Source: a virus. Taken from it: a stretch of DNA of 34,035 bases. Location of the stretch: positions 1 to 34,035 of the IMG/VR virus record IMGVR_UViG_3300042922_000570, one strand, 5' to 3'. Under the pieces are notes generated by a model. It was not told the DNA's origin, ran no database searches, and saw only the letters and a program-made list of their open reading frames with translations. Positions 1-6,882 of this stretch are shown here, in pieces. Every line of letters begins with the position of its first letter. Position 1 is the first letter of the stretch. Made by a program: the position numbers and the translations under genes.

Positions 1-127
1 ACAAAGAAATGCCTTGATGGCAGAAATTGAAACTTTACTTGCAGATGGTAAAGTTGAAGATGCTAATGCAAAGATGAAAGAAGTTGAAGCGTTAGACAGT
101 AAATGGGAAGAAGCAAAACTTGCGAAT
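1..127. repeat. 127-bp exact terminal repeat, left copy
   Basis: These 127 bases are identical to 33909-34035. They lie inside the major capsid gene, which reads continuously through the join. An overlap of exactly 127 is a common maximum k-mer size in short-read assemblers. The simplest reading is an unresolved overlap of a circular assembly rather than a biological terminal repeat. Unit length is then 33,908 bp. Confidence 0.95.
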
Positions 128-1141
128 GCAAACTTAAACGCATTAAAAGATAACACAACTGTAACTAATTTAGAAAACAAATCAGTAGAAATTAAAGGAG
201 GAATACAAATGGCAGCACAGAATATTGAAATAAACAAAGAAAATGTAATTGCAACACCTGAATACAGAAACAGCTATCTAAAAAAATTACAAGGCAAAGA
301 TCTAACAATACAAGAAAATGCTTTAATGACAGCAACACCAGCAATTCCACAACAAACACAAAATGAAATTTTAAGAAAAGTAAAGCAATACGCTCCTTTA
401 CTAAATGAAATAACATTGTTGCAAGTTGAAGGTAATGTTAAATATGTAGTTGAAGGAACAATTAATGATGCAGCTTTACATACACCTGGAGCAACTATAA
501 CAGCATCTGTTGATACATTAATTGAAGTTATATTGACAGGGTATGAAATCAACAAACTTGTTACAATATCAAAATCTGTTTCCACTATGTCTATTGACGC
601 ATTTGAAAATTGGTTAACTGACATGTTAGCACAATCAATTTCTAATAAAATAAGCTCATACATAATAACAGGAACTGGTACAAATGAACCTCAAGGCATA
701 GAGAAAGCTCAAACATGGGGCGCAACAAATTCAGTAACGGTTGCTTTAGCAGCTTCATTGACAGCAGCAAATGTACAAGCATTAGTCGGTTTACTTCCTG
801 GTGGATATGATGCAGGAGCAAAATTCACAATGTCTAAAAAGACTTTATTCACTGATTTTATGCCTTTACAAGATACAAGCAAACATGATCTTGTTAGATT
901 GGTTGGTGACACTTATTACATTTATGGTTACCCAGTGCTATTTGATGAAAGAGTTACCTTCCATGAAGCATTCCTTGGCAACTTAAAAAGAGCCGTTGTC
1001 GGTAATTTACCTGAAAGTGTTAATGTTGTATCAGCATTTGACATTAAAACAAACAGCTTTGATTATTTAGGTTCAGCAATATTTGACAGTAAAGTTGCTA
1101 TTGGTGAAGCAGTAGTTAAATTAATAAAGGCAACAGCATAA
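1..1141 (+). CDS. HK97-family major capsid protein (main part, gene wraps the ends)
   Basis: Phage major capsid protein of the HK97 fold, which builds the icosahedral head. The gene starts at 33886 and continues here; position 1 is the third base of its eighth codon. The joined protein is 387 residues. Residues 1-77 are a charged, Glu/Lys/Ala-rich, coiled-coil-like segment, as expected for the scaffolding delta domain. The shell domain follows, with typical stretches such as TGTGTNEPQGI and FDIKTNSFDY. The gene directly follows the portal and ClpP-type protease, the usual HK97 order. That protease is expected to remove the delta domain. Oddity: an in-frame ATG at 209 (Met78) sits 7 nt behind a consensus ribosome binding site, at the delta/shell boundary. 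Confidence 0.95.
   Translation, partial: QRNALMAEIETLLADGKVEDANAKMKEVEALDSKWEEAKLANANLNALKDNTTVTNLENKSVEIKGGIQMAAQNIEINKENVIATPEYRNSYLKKLQGKDLTIQENALMTATPAIPQQTQNEILRKVKQYAPLLNEITLLQVEGNVKYVVEGTINDAALHTPGATITASVDTLIEVILTGYEINKLVTISKSVSTMSIDAFENWLTDMLAQSISNKISSYIITGTGTNEPQGIEKAQTWGATNSVTVALAASLTAANVQALVGLLPGGYDAGAKFTMSKKTLFTDFMPLQDTSKHDLVRLVGDTYYIYGYPVLFDERVTFHEAFLGNLKRAVVGNLPESVNVVSAFDIKTNSFDYLGSAIFDSKVAIGEAVVKLIKATA
194..211 (+). promoter_or_regulatory. Internal ribosome binding site and ATG inside the capsid gene
   Basis: AAAGGAGGA (194-202) followed by ATG at 209, in the capsid frame, with 7 nt between GGAGG and the start. This is as strong as any ribosome binding site in the genome. Initiation here would make a 310-residue protein starting MAAQNIEI, which lacks the 77-residue delta segment. 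The codons spell KGGIQM, so the match could also be chance. Confidence 0.6.
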
Positions 1142-1144
1142 TTG

Positions 1145-1178
1145 GAGGAGCAGTGCTCCTCTTCTCTTTATAAAGAGA
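1145..1178 (+). promoter_or_regulatory. Two stem-loops between capsid and connector genes
   Basis: GAGGAG (1145-1150) pairs with CTCCTC (1156-1161) around a 5-nt loop. It is followed by the 16-bp palindrome TCTCTTTATAAAGAGA at 1163-1178. There is no T-run, so these are not classical terminators. The second hairpin partly hides the AGAGGTGA ribosome binding site of the next gene. Likely role (inference): keep capsid synthesis high relative to connectors, by protecting the capsid mRNA 3' end or damping downstream translation. Confidence 0.5.
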
Positions 1179-1187
1179 GGTGATTAA

Positions 1188-1487
1188 ATGGCTTTATTAG
1201 ATGATGTTAAAAAATTTATAGGTGTATCAACAACAGTTAAAGATACAGAAATATTAGACCTTATAGAATCAGCAAAAGCAGAATTGAGTAATGTTGGGAT
1301 AAATGTAGATAAGTTTACTGATTTAGGAGAAATAGATCCCTTAATTAAACGAGCAATAAAATTATATTGCAAGCCTGACTTTGTGAACGATAATAACGAA
1401 GCACAGAGATATATCAAGAGTTATGAGATGTTAAAAATTCATTTAGCTCTATCAGCTGATTATCAGGTGGTGGTTACTGATGTTTAA
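1188..1487 (+). CDS. Head-tail connector protein (gp6-like)
   Basis: 99-residue small helical protein, directly downstream of the capsid gene. It begins MALLDDVKKFIGVSTTVKD and contains LIESAKAELSNVGI, the pattern of phage gp6-like head-tail connectors (DNA packaging family). These form the ring under the portal. The ATG at 1188 follows AGAGGTGATTAA. It overlaps the next gene by 8 nt. Assignment rests on sequence pattern plus position. Confidence 0.8.
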   Translation: MALLDDVKKFIGVSTTVKDTEILDLIESAKAELSNVGINVDKFTDLGEIDPLIKRAIKLYCKPDFVNDNNEAQRYIKSYEMLKIHLALSADYQVVVTDV

Positions 1488-1770
1488 GGATGTTATTAAT
1501 ATAATATCAATTGTTAATACAGTTGATGAAGGTGGAGACACTGTCCAAGTTGAAACACCAAGACAGGTATTTGCAAATAAGAAGTCCATAAAGCAAAGTG
1601 AATATTATCAAGCTCTTTCTGTTGGATTAAAGCCAGAAGTGACATTTGAGATATATTCTTTTGAATATGAAGATGAAAGAAAGCTTACTTATGAAACTAA
1701 GCCATACAATATCATCAGGACATTTGAAAAAGGTGATTTTGTAGAGCTAATTTGTGAGGCGGTGGTTTAA
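1480..1770 (+). CDS. Head closure / head-tail joining protein
   Basis: 96 residues, beta-rich, with the SPP1 gp16-like pattern: QVFANKKSIKQSEYYQA, then SVGLKPEVTFEIYSFEYEDE. It plugs the connector and provides the tail docking interface. Start ATG at 1480 lies inside the end of the connector gene and behind CAGGTGGTGG, suggesting translational coupling. It ends directly at the TTG start of the next gene. Confidence 0.8.
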   Translation: MFKDVINIISIVNTVDEGGDTVQVETPRQVFANKKSIKQSEYYQALSVGLKPEVTFEIYSFEYEDERKLTYETKPYNIIRTFEKGDFVELICEAVV

Positions 1771-2226
1771 TTGCCAATGCCAAAATCGGTTACTAAGTAT
1801 AGTAATAAAAACGGAGTTACATTTACATCCGGAGTTGACAGAGCTAATTATACAATTCAGGAACTTTCAAGAGCTGCATTAAAGGATGTTGCAAAGGCAA
1901 TCAGAAAAAAGATGATAGCTAAACTGAAAGAACTTCCTGGTATGAAAAAGAATAGAAGAATTTACAGCTCTACTCAATATTGGGTTAGGAAAAAAGAAAC
2001 AGATCTGCAAGTTGGTTTTAAACATAATACTTGGTATGGAGAGCTTCAGGAATTAGGTGGTAAAAATCAACCTAAGAGAAGTATTCTAAGAGACACAGTG
2101 TTTGAAAGTATTGATGATATACAAAAGATAGAAGCTCAATATCTTTCAGCTGTAGAAGACGAAATGAGGGCTCAACAACTAATTGATGAAGCAGAGGAGG
2201 TAGGAGATGAAGACGTGGACACTTAG
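1771..2226 (+). CDS. HK97 gp10-like head-tail / tail component
   Basis: 151 residues. The basic central part (KAIRKKMIAKLKELPGMKKN) and the WYGELQELGGKNQPKR segment match HK97 gp10-like proteins, which act at the neck or in tail completion. The start is TTG at 1771, behind GAGGCGGTGG and immediately after the preceding stop. The C-terminus is acidic (EEVGDEDVDT) and overlaps the next gene by 20 nt. Confidence 0.8.
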   Translation: MPMPKSVTKYSNKNGVTFTSGVDRANYTIQELSRAALKDVAKAIRKKMIAKLKELPGMKKNRRIYSSTQYWVRKKETDLQVGFKHNTWYGELQELGGKNQPKRSILRDTVFESIDDIQKIEAQYLSAVEDEMRAQQLIDEAEEVGDEDVDT

Positions 2227-2581
2227 GGTTGAGTTACAAAGATTATTTAAAACACTTACAACTAATGTTTATTATGAAGGCAATCAAGATCCTGGCGCTT
2301 ATCCACGGATTGTTTTTGAATTAAGCGAAGTCTCTTATAATTCCGGCAAGACTTTATATCAGTTAGAAGTCAATATAATTGATTATGGTACAAGCACAAG
2401 AGTAGTTGAAGACTTGGCTGATACGGTCCAAAGTGCATTAAATAAATATTATTTTATAAATAGTGAAATACAGTTTTCAGTATACAGAGGATTGAGGCAA
2501 AAAGTCGAAGAAGAAGACAAACTAATAGTAAGACGTAGACTATTGTTTGAAATACATTTACATGAATTGAAAGGAGAATAA
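2207..2581 (+). CDS. Tail completion / tail terminator-like protein
   Basis: 124 residues, located where siphoviruses encode the tail terminator or completion protein. Residues such as YPRIVFELSEVSYNSGKTLYQ followed by DYGTSTRVVEDLADTVQSAL resemble the SPP1 gp17/DUF3168-like group, which caps the tail tube before head joining. ATG at 2207 follows GAGGAGGTAGGAG. Function is inferred mainly from gene order. Confidence 0.68.
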   Translation: MKTWTLRVELQRLFKTLTTNVYYEGNQDPGAYPRIVFELSEVSYNSGKTLYQLEVNIIDYGTSTRVVEDLADTVQSALNKYYFINSEIQFSVYRGLRQKVEEEDKLIVRRRLLFEIHLHELKGE

Positions 2582-2583
2582 TT

Positions 2584-3174
2584 ATGCCAAAGGTATTTAG
2601 TGGATTTACTGCAACTACAGCTGAAAACTTGTTGTTAGATGCGGGAGCATTCTTTAAAAATTTTGTTGTTGGTACAGATACATTTGATACTGCAGTTGCA
2701 GCAAATAAATTATTAGGAGCAACTCAAGGTGGTGGAACTTTTTCAGCTGTACCGACCATTAGGCCAGTTGAAATAGATGGGGTAAAAGGGAATGCTAAAG
2801 GATTAGCAGTAATCGATTCGTGGTTAGTAACTTTAATGGCAAACATAAAAGAAGTTACTCAAGAATCAATAAAGAATGCATTAGGGGCTGCTGTTATTGC
2901 AGATGGTCCAACGGGATATAAGAAAATAACAGCTAACAACTATATCCAATTAACTGATTATATTGACAATGTAGTTTGGGTAGGTAAGCTTGCTAAAACT
3001 GATACTCCAGTTATTATAGTTGTTAAAAACGCTATTTCATTGGGTGGATTAGCTCTCAATATGGCCGACAAAAGCGAAGGTTTGATACCTACTACATTTA
3101 CAGGTCATTATGATGCTTCAGCTTTAGACACTCCACCATTTGAAATCTATTATCCTGATAGTTCAGTAGCATAG
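2584..3174 (+). CDS. Major tail (tube) protein
   Basis: 196 residues. Composition and layout fit a tail tube protein: Gly/Ala/Thr-rich beta segments, VPTIRPVEIDGVKGNAKGL near the N-terminus and TTFTGHYDASALDTPPFEIY near the C-terminus. It lies between tail completion and the gpG chaperone, the standard place. ATG at 2584 follows AAAGGAGAATAATT. It is expected to polymerise around the tape measure. Confidence 0.85.
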   Translation: MPKVFSGFTATTAENLLLDAGAFFKNFVVGTDTFDTAVAANKLLGATQGGGTFSAVPTIRPVEIDGVKGNAKGLAVIDSWLVTLMANIKEVTQESIKNALGAAVIADGPTGYKKITANNYIQLTDYIDNVVWVGKLAKTDTPVIIVVKNAISLGGLALNMADKSEGLIPTTFTGHYDASALDTPPFEIYYPDSSVA

Positions 3175-3185
3175 GGAGTGATCAG

Positions 3186-3530
3186 ATGAGAAAGTTACAA
3201 ACACAAGACGTATTTGCAGCTATGAGAGCAATTTCAAAAGCTAACTTAAAAGAAGAAATAAAACCATTGTTGAAAAAAGCTAGTGATGGAGAAACAAATA
3301 TTGAGGATGTTGGAATAGAAGGCATCCTTGGTATGATTGAAATATTTTCACAAAAGAAATCAGAACAGGCAATATACGAAGTGCTCGCTGGTCCTTTTGA
3401 GGTTACTGCGAAAGAAATTGAAACAATGGACTTTGTAACACTTGCTGAAAATCTTGAAACGCTTGGAAAGGAGAACGACCTTAAGCGTTTTTTTACTTTA
3501 TTGGCAGGTTTGATTACAAAGAAACAATAG
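3186..3530 (+). CDS. Tail assembly chaperone gpG-like
   Basis: 114 residues, helical (FAAMRAISKANLKEEIKPLL and IEGILGMIEIFSQKKSEQA), preceding the tape measure as in lambda G. It binds the tape measure and tube subunits during tail assembly. Start ATG at 3186, behind GGGAGTGATCAG. A seven-T run near its end (3488-3494) lets ribosomes shift to -1 and add the gpT domain. Confidence 0.88.
   Translation: MRKLQTQDVFAAMRAISKANLKEEIKPLLKKASDGETNIEDVGIEGILGMIEIFSQKKSEQAIYEVLAGPFEVTAKEIETMDFVTLAENLETLGKENDLKRFFTLLAGLITKKQ
3488..3494 (+). other. Programmed -1 frameshift site (T TTT TTT)
   Basis: In the gpG frame the codons read CGT TTT TTT ACT. The seven-T run allows both tRNAs to slip back one base with full re-pairing. 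The -1 frame is then open from TAC at 3494 to the stop at 3784, just before the tape measure start. Lambda-type tail operons use the same arrangement. No strong downstream pseudoknot was seen. Confidence 0.85.
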
Positions 3531-3784
3531 ACCTGCTTCTAAAGAGATATGGCTCTTTAGATTATGTATTTAAATTAGATATAGAAGAAGCTCTTTCGTT
3601 TATTGATTATGCATTTGAAAAACAAACGGAAGAGCTTATTTTTCAACGTTGGATTCCTTATCAACATATTAGTTATGATGAGTTTAAAGCACAAATAAAG
3701 CCTCCTGTAATTAAAAGTGATGAGGAAATTTTGAAAGATGTAAAAGATATTATAACCCTATTTAATGCAGGAAGGGGTGAGTAA
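3494..3784 (+). CDS. gpT domain, made as gpG-T fusion by -1 frameshift
   Basis: 96 codons with no good start of their own, in the -1 frame relative to gpG. The translation contains DYKETIDLLLKRYGSLDYV and FQRWIPYQHISYDEFK, a signature of gpGT extensions in Gram-positive siphoviruses. The fusion is about 199 residues (103 from gpG plus 96). The T domain recruits tube protein to the tape measure. It ends TAA at 3782-3784, abutting the tape measure ATG. Confidence 0.88.
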   Translation, partial: YFIGRFDYKETIDLLLKRYGSLDYVFKLDIEEALSFIDYAFEKQTEELIFQRWIPYQHISYDEFKAQIKPPVIKSDEEILKDVKDIITLFNAGRGE

Positions 3785-5128
3785 ATGGAAATATTTAAGT
3801 TGTTTGGTACAATACTAGTTGATAGTGCTAAAGCAGAAGAAAGCATATCTAAAACCGAGAAGAAAGCAGATGGCCTAGGAACAAAGTTAGGCAATGGAAT
3901 TAAAACAGCAGGAAAGTGGGCTGCTGGTATAGGTACTGCAGCTGGTGTTGTAGGCGGTGCAATGCTAGGTGTTGCTACTAAGGCTGCTGATGCAGCAGGA
4001 GAAATTGATGACATGGCACAGCGTACCGGTGTTACCGCTGAAGAGTTTCAGAAATATGCTTATGCGGCTAAACTATCAGGTATGGAAACTGCAACTTTAG
4101 AAAAAGCAATGATTAAAAGTCAGACAGCTTTTGCTGATGCAAAAAATGGCAGCAAGAAAATGTCGGAGGCTTATAAGGCTTTAGGTGTTGATATAGAAAA
4201 TATTGGTTCAAGTAGTGAAGCATTTGATGAAGTTATAATGCGACTAGCTGACATGGAAGATGAAACACAACGTAACGCAATAGCAAATGATATCTTTGGT
4301 AAGTCATACGCAGAATTGTCTCCTATGCTAAATAGCGGTTCAGCAGGAATAAAAGCATTAAAAGACGAAGCTGTTGCGTTAGGTGGGGTAATGTCAAATG
4401 AAGCTGTATCAGCAGGAGCAGAGTTTGGTGATGCAATGGACAAAGCTAAAACTATGGCTAATGGTTTGTTTATGCAATTAGGCACAGCATTAATGCCTAT
4501 ATTAATGAATTTGTTAACTTGGGTAACAGAACACATGCCTGAGATACAAGAATTTTCAAAAGAAGCTTTTGAAACCATTAGTGATGTAGTAAGTACAGCT
4601 TGGAAATTATTTAGTAAATACCTTTCACCTGCACTTGAAGATTTATGGAATTTTATTTCTCCAACATTCCCATTAATTTCAGAAGCTATTGAAATTGCTT
4701 TTATAGCGATAAGTACAGCAGTGCAAACTGGGATTGATATATTTAATGGCGTTGCTGATGCAATACAAAAAGCTATTAATTTATTAAACGAATGGAATGG
4801 TACAGAAGTAAAAAGAAAACAAACAGAATTAGAAAATGGCAGAACTACAGGAGGTAGCTCTGGTAAAGGTGAACGTGGAGTTAATGGAAGCCATGCAGCA
4901 GGACTTGCTTATGTGCCCTTTGATGGATATATAGCAGAAGCACATGAGGGTGAAGGAATACTGACCAAAGAAGAAAATAAAAGATATAGAAATGCTGAAA
5001 GCAGAACTGGTGATGTAATAATAACTGGCAATAGTTTTGTTGTACGTGAAGAAGCTGACATTAAAAAGATTGCAAGAGAATTATACAATTTGCAAAGGAC
5101 AAAAGAAAGAGGTACAGCACTAGCATAG
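3785..5128 (+). CDS. Tape measure protein (short)
   Basis: 447 residues, which sets tail length. The N-terminal part has an Ala/Gly-rich hydrophobic stretch (AAGIGTAAGVVGGAMLGVAT). DDMAQRTGVTAEEFQKYAYA follows, a common tape-measure motif, and then a further hydrophobic helix. The C-terminus carries SHAAGLAYVPFDGYIAEAHE and GEGILTKEE, the conserved closing motif. At about 0.15 nm per residue this predicts a tail of roughly 65-70 nm, short for a siphovirus (inference). Start ATG at 3785 follows AGGGGTGAGTAA. Confidence 0.92.
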   Translation: MEIFKLFGTILVDSAKAEESISKTEKKADGLGTKLGNGIKTAGKWAAGIGTAAGVVGGAMLGVATKAADAAGEIDDMAQRTGVTAEEFQKYAYAAKLSGMETATLEKAMIKSQTAFADAKNGSKKMSEAYKALGVDIENIGSSSEAFDEVIMRLADMEDETQRNAIANDIFGKSYAELSPMLNSGSAGIKALKDEAVALGGVMSNEAVSAGAEFGDAMDKAKTMANGLFMQLGTALMPILMNLLTWVTEHMPEIQEFSKEAFETISDVVSTAWKLFSKYLSPALEDLWNFISPTFPLISEAIEIAFIAISTAVQTGIDIFNGVADAIQKAINLLNEWNGTEVKRKQTELENGRTTGGSSGKGERGVNGSHAAGLAYVPFDGYIAEAHEGEGILTKEENKRYRNAESRTGDVIITGNSFVVREEADIKKIARELYNLQRTKERGTALA

Positions 5129-5143
5129 AAAGGAGTTGCATAT

Positions 5144-5989
5144 ATGGCTAAATTAACAAGAGTTAGAGGATTTGCTTTTAATGATGTTGTAGTAGATAAT
5201 CATAAGTTTGATTTACTTAACAACATTTATTTGATTGACGTTGTAAGAAATGCAGCTCCTTTAAAGACTAGGTTTGACTTCATTGTACCGAAAAGACACG
5301 GAAGTCGGACCTTTGACAATAGGTATGAAGATAATTTTATTGATGTTAAAGTTGGAATTTATGATACAAACATAGAAACAAGAAGAACTAGGCAGAGAGC
5401 ATTTCTTAAAAGTTTCATAGGAATCAATTCAATGTTAATATTTTTGGATGAGCCAACACTGTATTATAATGCTGAGGTTATTGATGGTATTGAAACAGTA
5501 GAAGGTGAAATCTTTACAGAGATAACAATACATTTTAAAGCTAGTTTCTGTAAGTATGAGCTGCTAGACGATTTAAATGATGTTATAACTGACAATTTAT
5601 TGACTATCACTGATGATTTGACTGTGATTACTAATAGTTTAGAATGGGCAGCTATAAGCTCTACAACATTAAAAACCATATCTAATGATGGAAACTTTGA
5701 AGCAAGTCCTATTATTGAAATTTTAGCAAATACTGCATGTACTAGTGTAACCATTGACAATGGAATAAACAGCTTTACTCTATCGAATTTGATTGCCGGT
5801 GAGACTGTTTATATTGACACTGAAAAGATGATTGTATATACGATTGTAAATAATGCTAAAGTCAGTGCAATGACAAGATTTACAGGTCAATTCATAACTA
5901 TACCTATTGGTGACAGCACAATCACAATTCAGGGAACCAGTTTTAATATTAACGTAAGTGTTGAATTTAGAAACACTTACATTGTTTAA
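5144..5989 (+). CDS. Distal tail protein (Dit)
   Basis: 281 residues. The N-terminal domain (RGFAFNDVVVDNHKFDLL, then KTRFDFIVPKRHGSRTFDN) matches the siphovirus distal tail family. This family forms the hub ring between tube and tip. A second beta-rich domain from about residue 150 (SPIIEILANTACTSVTIDN) resembles the galectin-like part. ATG at 5144 follows GAAAGGAGTTGCATAT. Confidence 0.87.
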   Translation: MAKLTRVRGFAFNDVVVDNHKFDLLNNIYLIDVVRNAAPLKTRFDFIVPKRHGSRTFDNRYEDNFIDVKVGIYDTNIETRRTRQRAFLKSFIGINSMLIFLDEPTLYYNAEVIDGIETVEGEIFTEITIHFKASFCKYELLDDLNDVITDNLLTITDDLTVITNSLEWAAISSTTLKTISNDGNFEASPIIEILANTACTSVTIDNGINSFTLSNLIAGETVYIDTEKMIVYTIVNNAKVSAMTRFTGQFITIPIGDSTITIQGTSFNINVSVEFRNTYIV

Positions 5990-5999
5990 GGAGGTTTAA

Positions 6000-6578
6000 A
6001 TGATTACATTAGAAAAGATTTTAGGAGCCTTGACAGGCAGAGAAAACCTCTATAGAAGTGGAAGAAATTTCAATGTAATAGAAACAGAAGTAAATTCACT
6101 TAGGGAACAAACTAACTCTTTCGCTCCCCATTTATCTGATTTAGTTACTGATGCAGACGGAGCTCATGGATTGAAAATTGAAGAAGGTACTTTTACACCT
6201 ACATTAGCTGGCGGAACGGTGGTAGGAAATCACACGTATACCATTCGAGAAGGTAGATATATAAAAATTGGGAATAGGCTTTTTTATGATATTTCTATTT
6301 TTTTAAGCGCCAAAGATGCAGCCATGTCGGGCATCGCAGTCATCACAGGGTTACCATTCGCAAGCAAGGTTCAAGGGAATATTAGATACGCAGGCTCAAT
6401 CGCTAATATGGGTAATATTAGCTTCAGCGCAGGTACTCTTAATTTAGGTGCAAGAGTTGACGGCGGTGCGACAAGGGTTATACTTGCGGAATTTAAAACA
6501 ACATCATCAACAACATTGGATAGTGGAGCTATAACAGCAAGCTCTATGTTATATTTAAGCGGTAGTTATTCAATTTAA
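6000..6578 (+). CDS. Putative tail fibre / receptor-binding-like protein
   Basis: 192 residues. A short N-terminal helix (about 1-45) precedes a beta-sandwich-like region with EEGTFTPTLAGG and TYTIREGRYIKIGNRLFYDI. That pattern is common at the C-termini of phage fibre and receptor-binding proteins. The N-terminus could attach to the tail tip, and the C-terminus may contact the cell surface. It sits between Dit and Tal, whereas fibres normally follow Tal. Start ATG at 6000 behind AAGGAGGTTTAA. Role is inferred. Confidence 0.65.
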   Translation: MITLEKILGALTGRENLYRSGRNFNVIETEVNSLREQTNSFAPHLSDLVTDADGAHGLKIEEGTFTPTLAGGTVVGNHTYTIREGRYIKIGNRLFYDISIFLSAKDAAMSGIAVITGLPFASKVQGNIRYAGSIANMGNISFSAGTLNLGARVDGGATRVILAEFKTTSSTTLDSGAITASSMLYLSGSYSI

Positions 6579-6591
6579 AGGAGAGAAAAAA

Positions 6592-6816
6592 ATGATAGAA
6601 AAATACACATTAGATATGCTTACGCAAGACAGTGTAAGCGTGAAGAAACAAACATATATTGAATATATGGGGCAACAATATCCAATAGGCGAGCCGTGGC
6701 GTAGAGCATACATGAACAGTATACAAGGCAGACAACAAATAATTAACGAATTGCCACAGGCACAAGTAAATGCCATCATGGCAGTTTGGGGAGATGCACC
6801 TACAGTTACAGAATAA
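6592..6816 (+). CDS. Small tail-associated hypothetical protein
   Basis: 74 residues: IEYMGQQYPIGEPWRRAYMN, then helices, ending VWGDAPTVTE. Small proteins of this look commonly accompany fibre genes in Gram-positive prophages; no biochemical role is known to me. ATG at 6592 follows AAAGGAGAGAAAAA. It is the last gene before an intrinsic terminator, so it and 6000-6578 form a closed unit inside the tail operon. Confidence 0.6.
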   Translation: MIEKYTLDMLTQDSVSVKKQTYIEYMGQQYPIGEPWRRAYMNSIQGRQQIINELPQAQVNAIMAVWGDAPTVTE

Positions 6817-6842
6817 GCAACAAAAGAAAAATTTAGTGGCGC

Positions 6843-6870
6843 AAAAGGATCTCTTTAAGAGGTCTTTTTT
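6843..6870 (+). terminator. Intrinsic terminator inside the tail operon
   Basis: GATCTCT (6848-6854), loop TTA, AGAGGTC (6858-6864), then six T (6865-6870). The stem extends outward through A-T pairs. It lies after the fibre-like pair and before Tal. Transcription of Tal, lysis and accessory genes must therefore read through it, be antiterminated, or start downstream. Confidence 0.75.
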
Positions 6871-6882
6871 ATATGAAAGTAG

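Noticed and set aside
274-663. 129-codon leftward frame antisense to the capsid gene
   Set aside because: No ribosome binding site or promoter; a shadow of the capsid gene, as are the other antisense frames in the head and tail genes.
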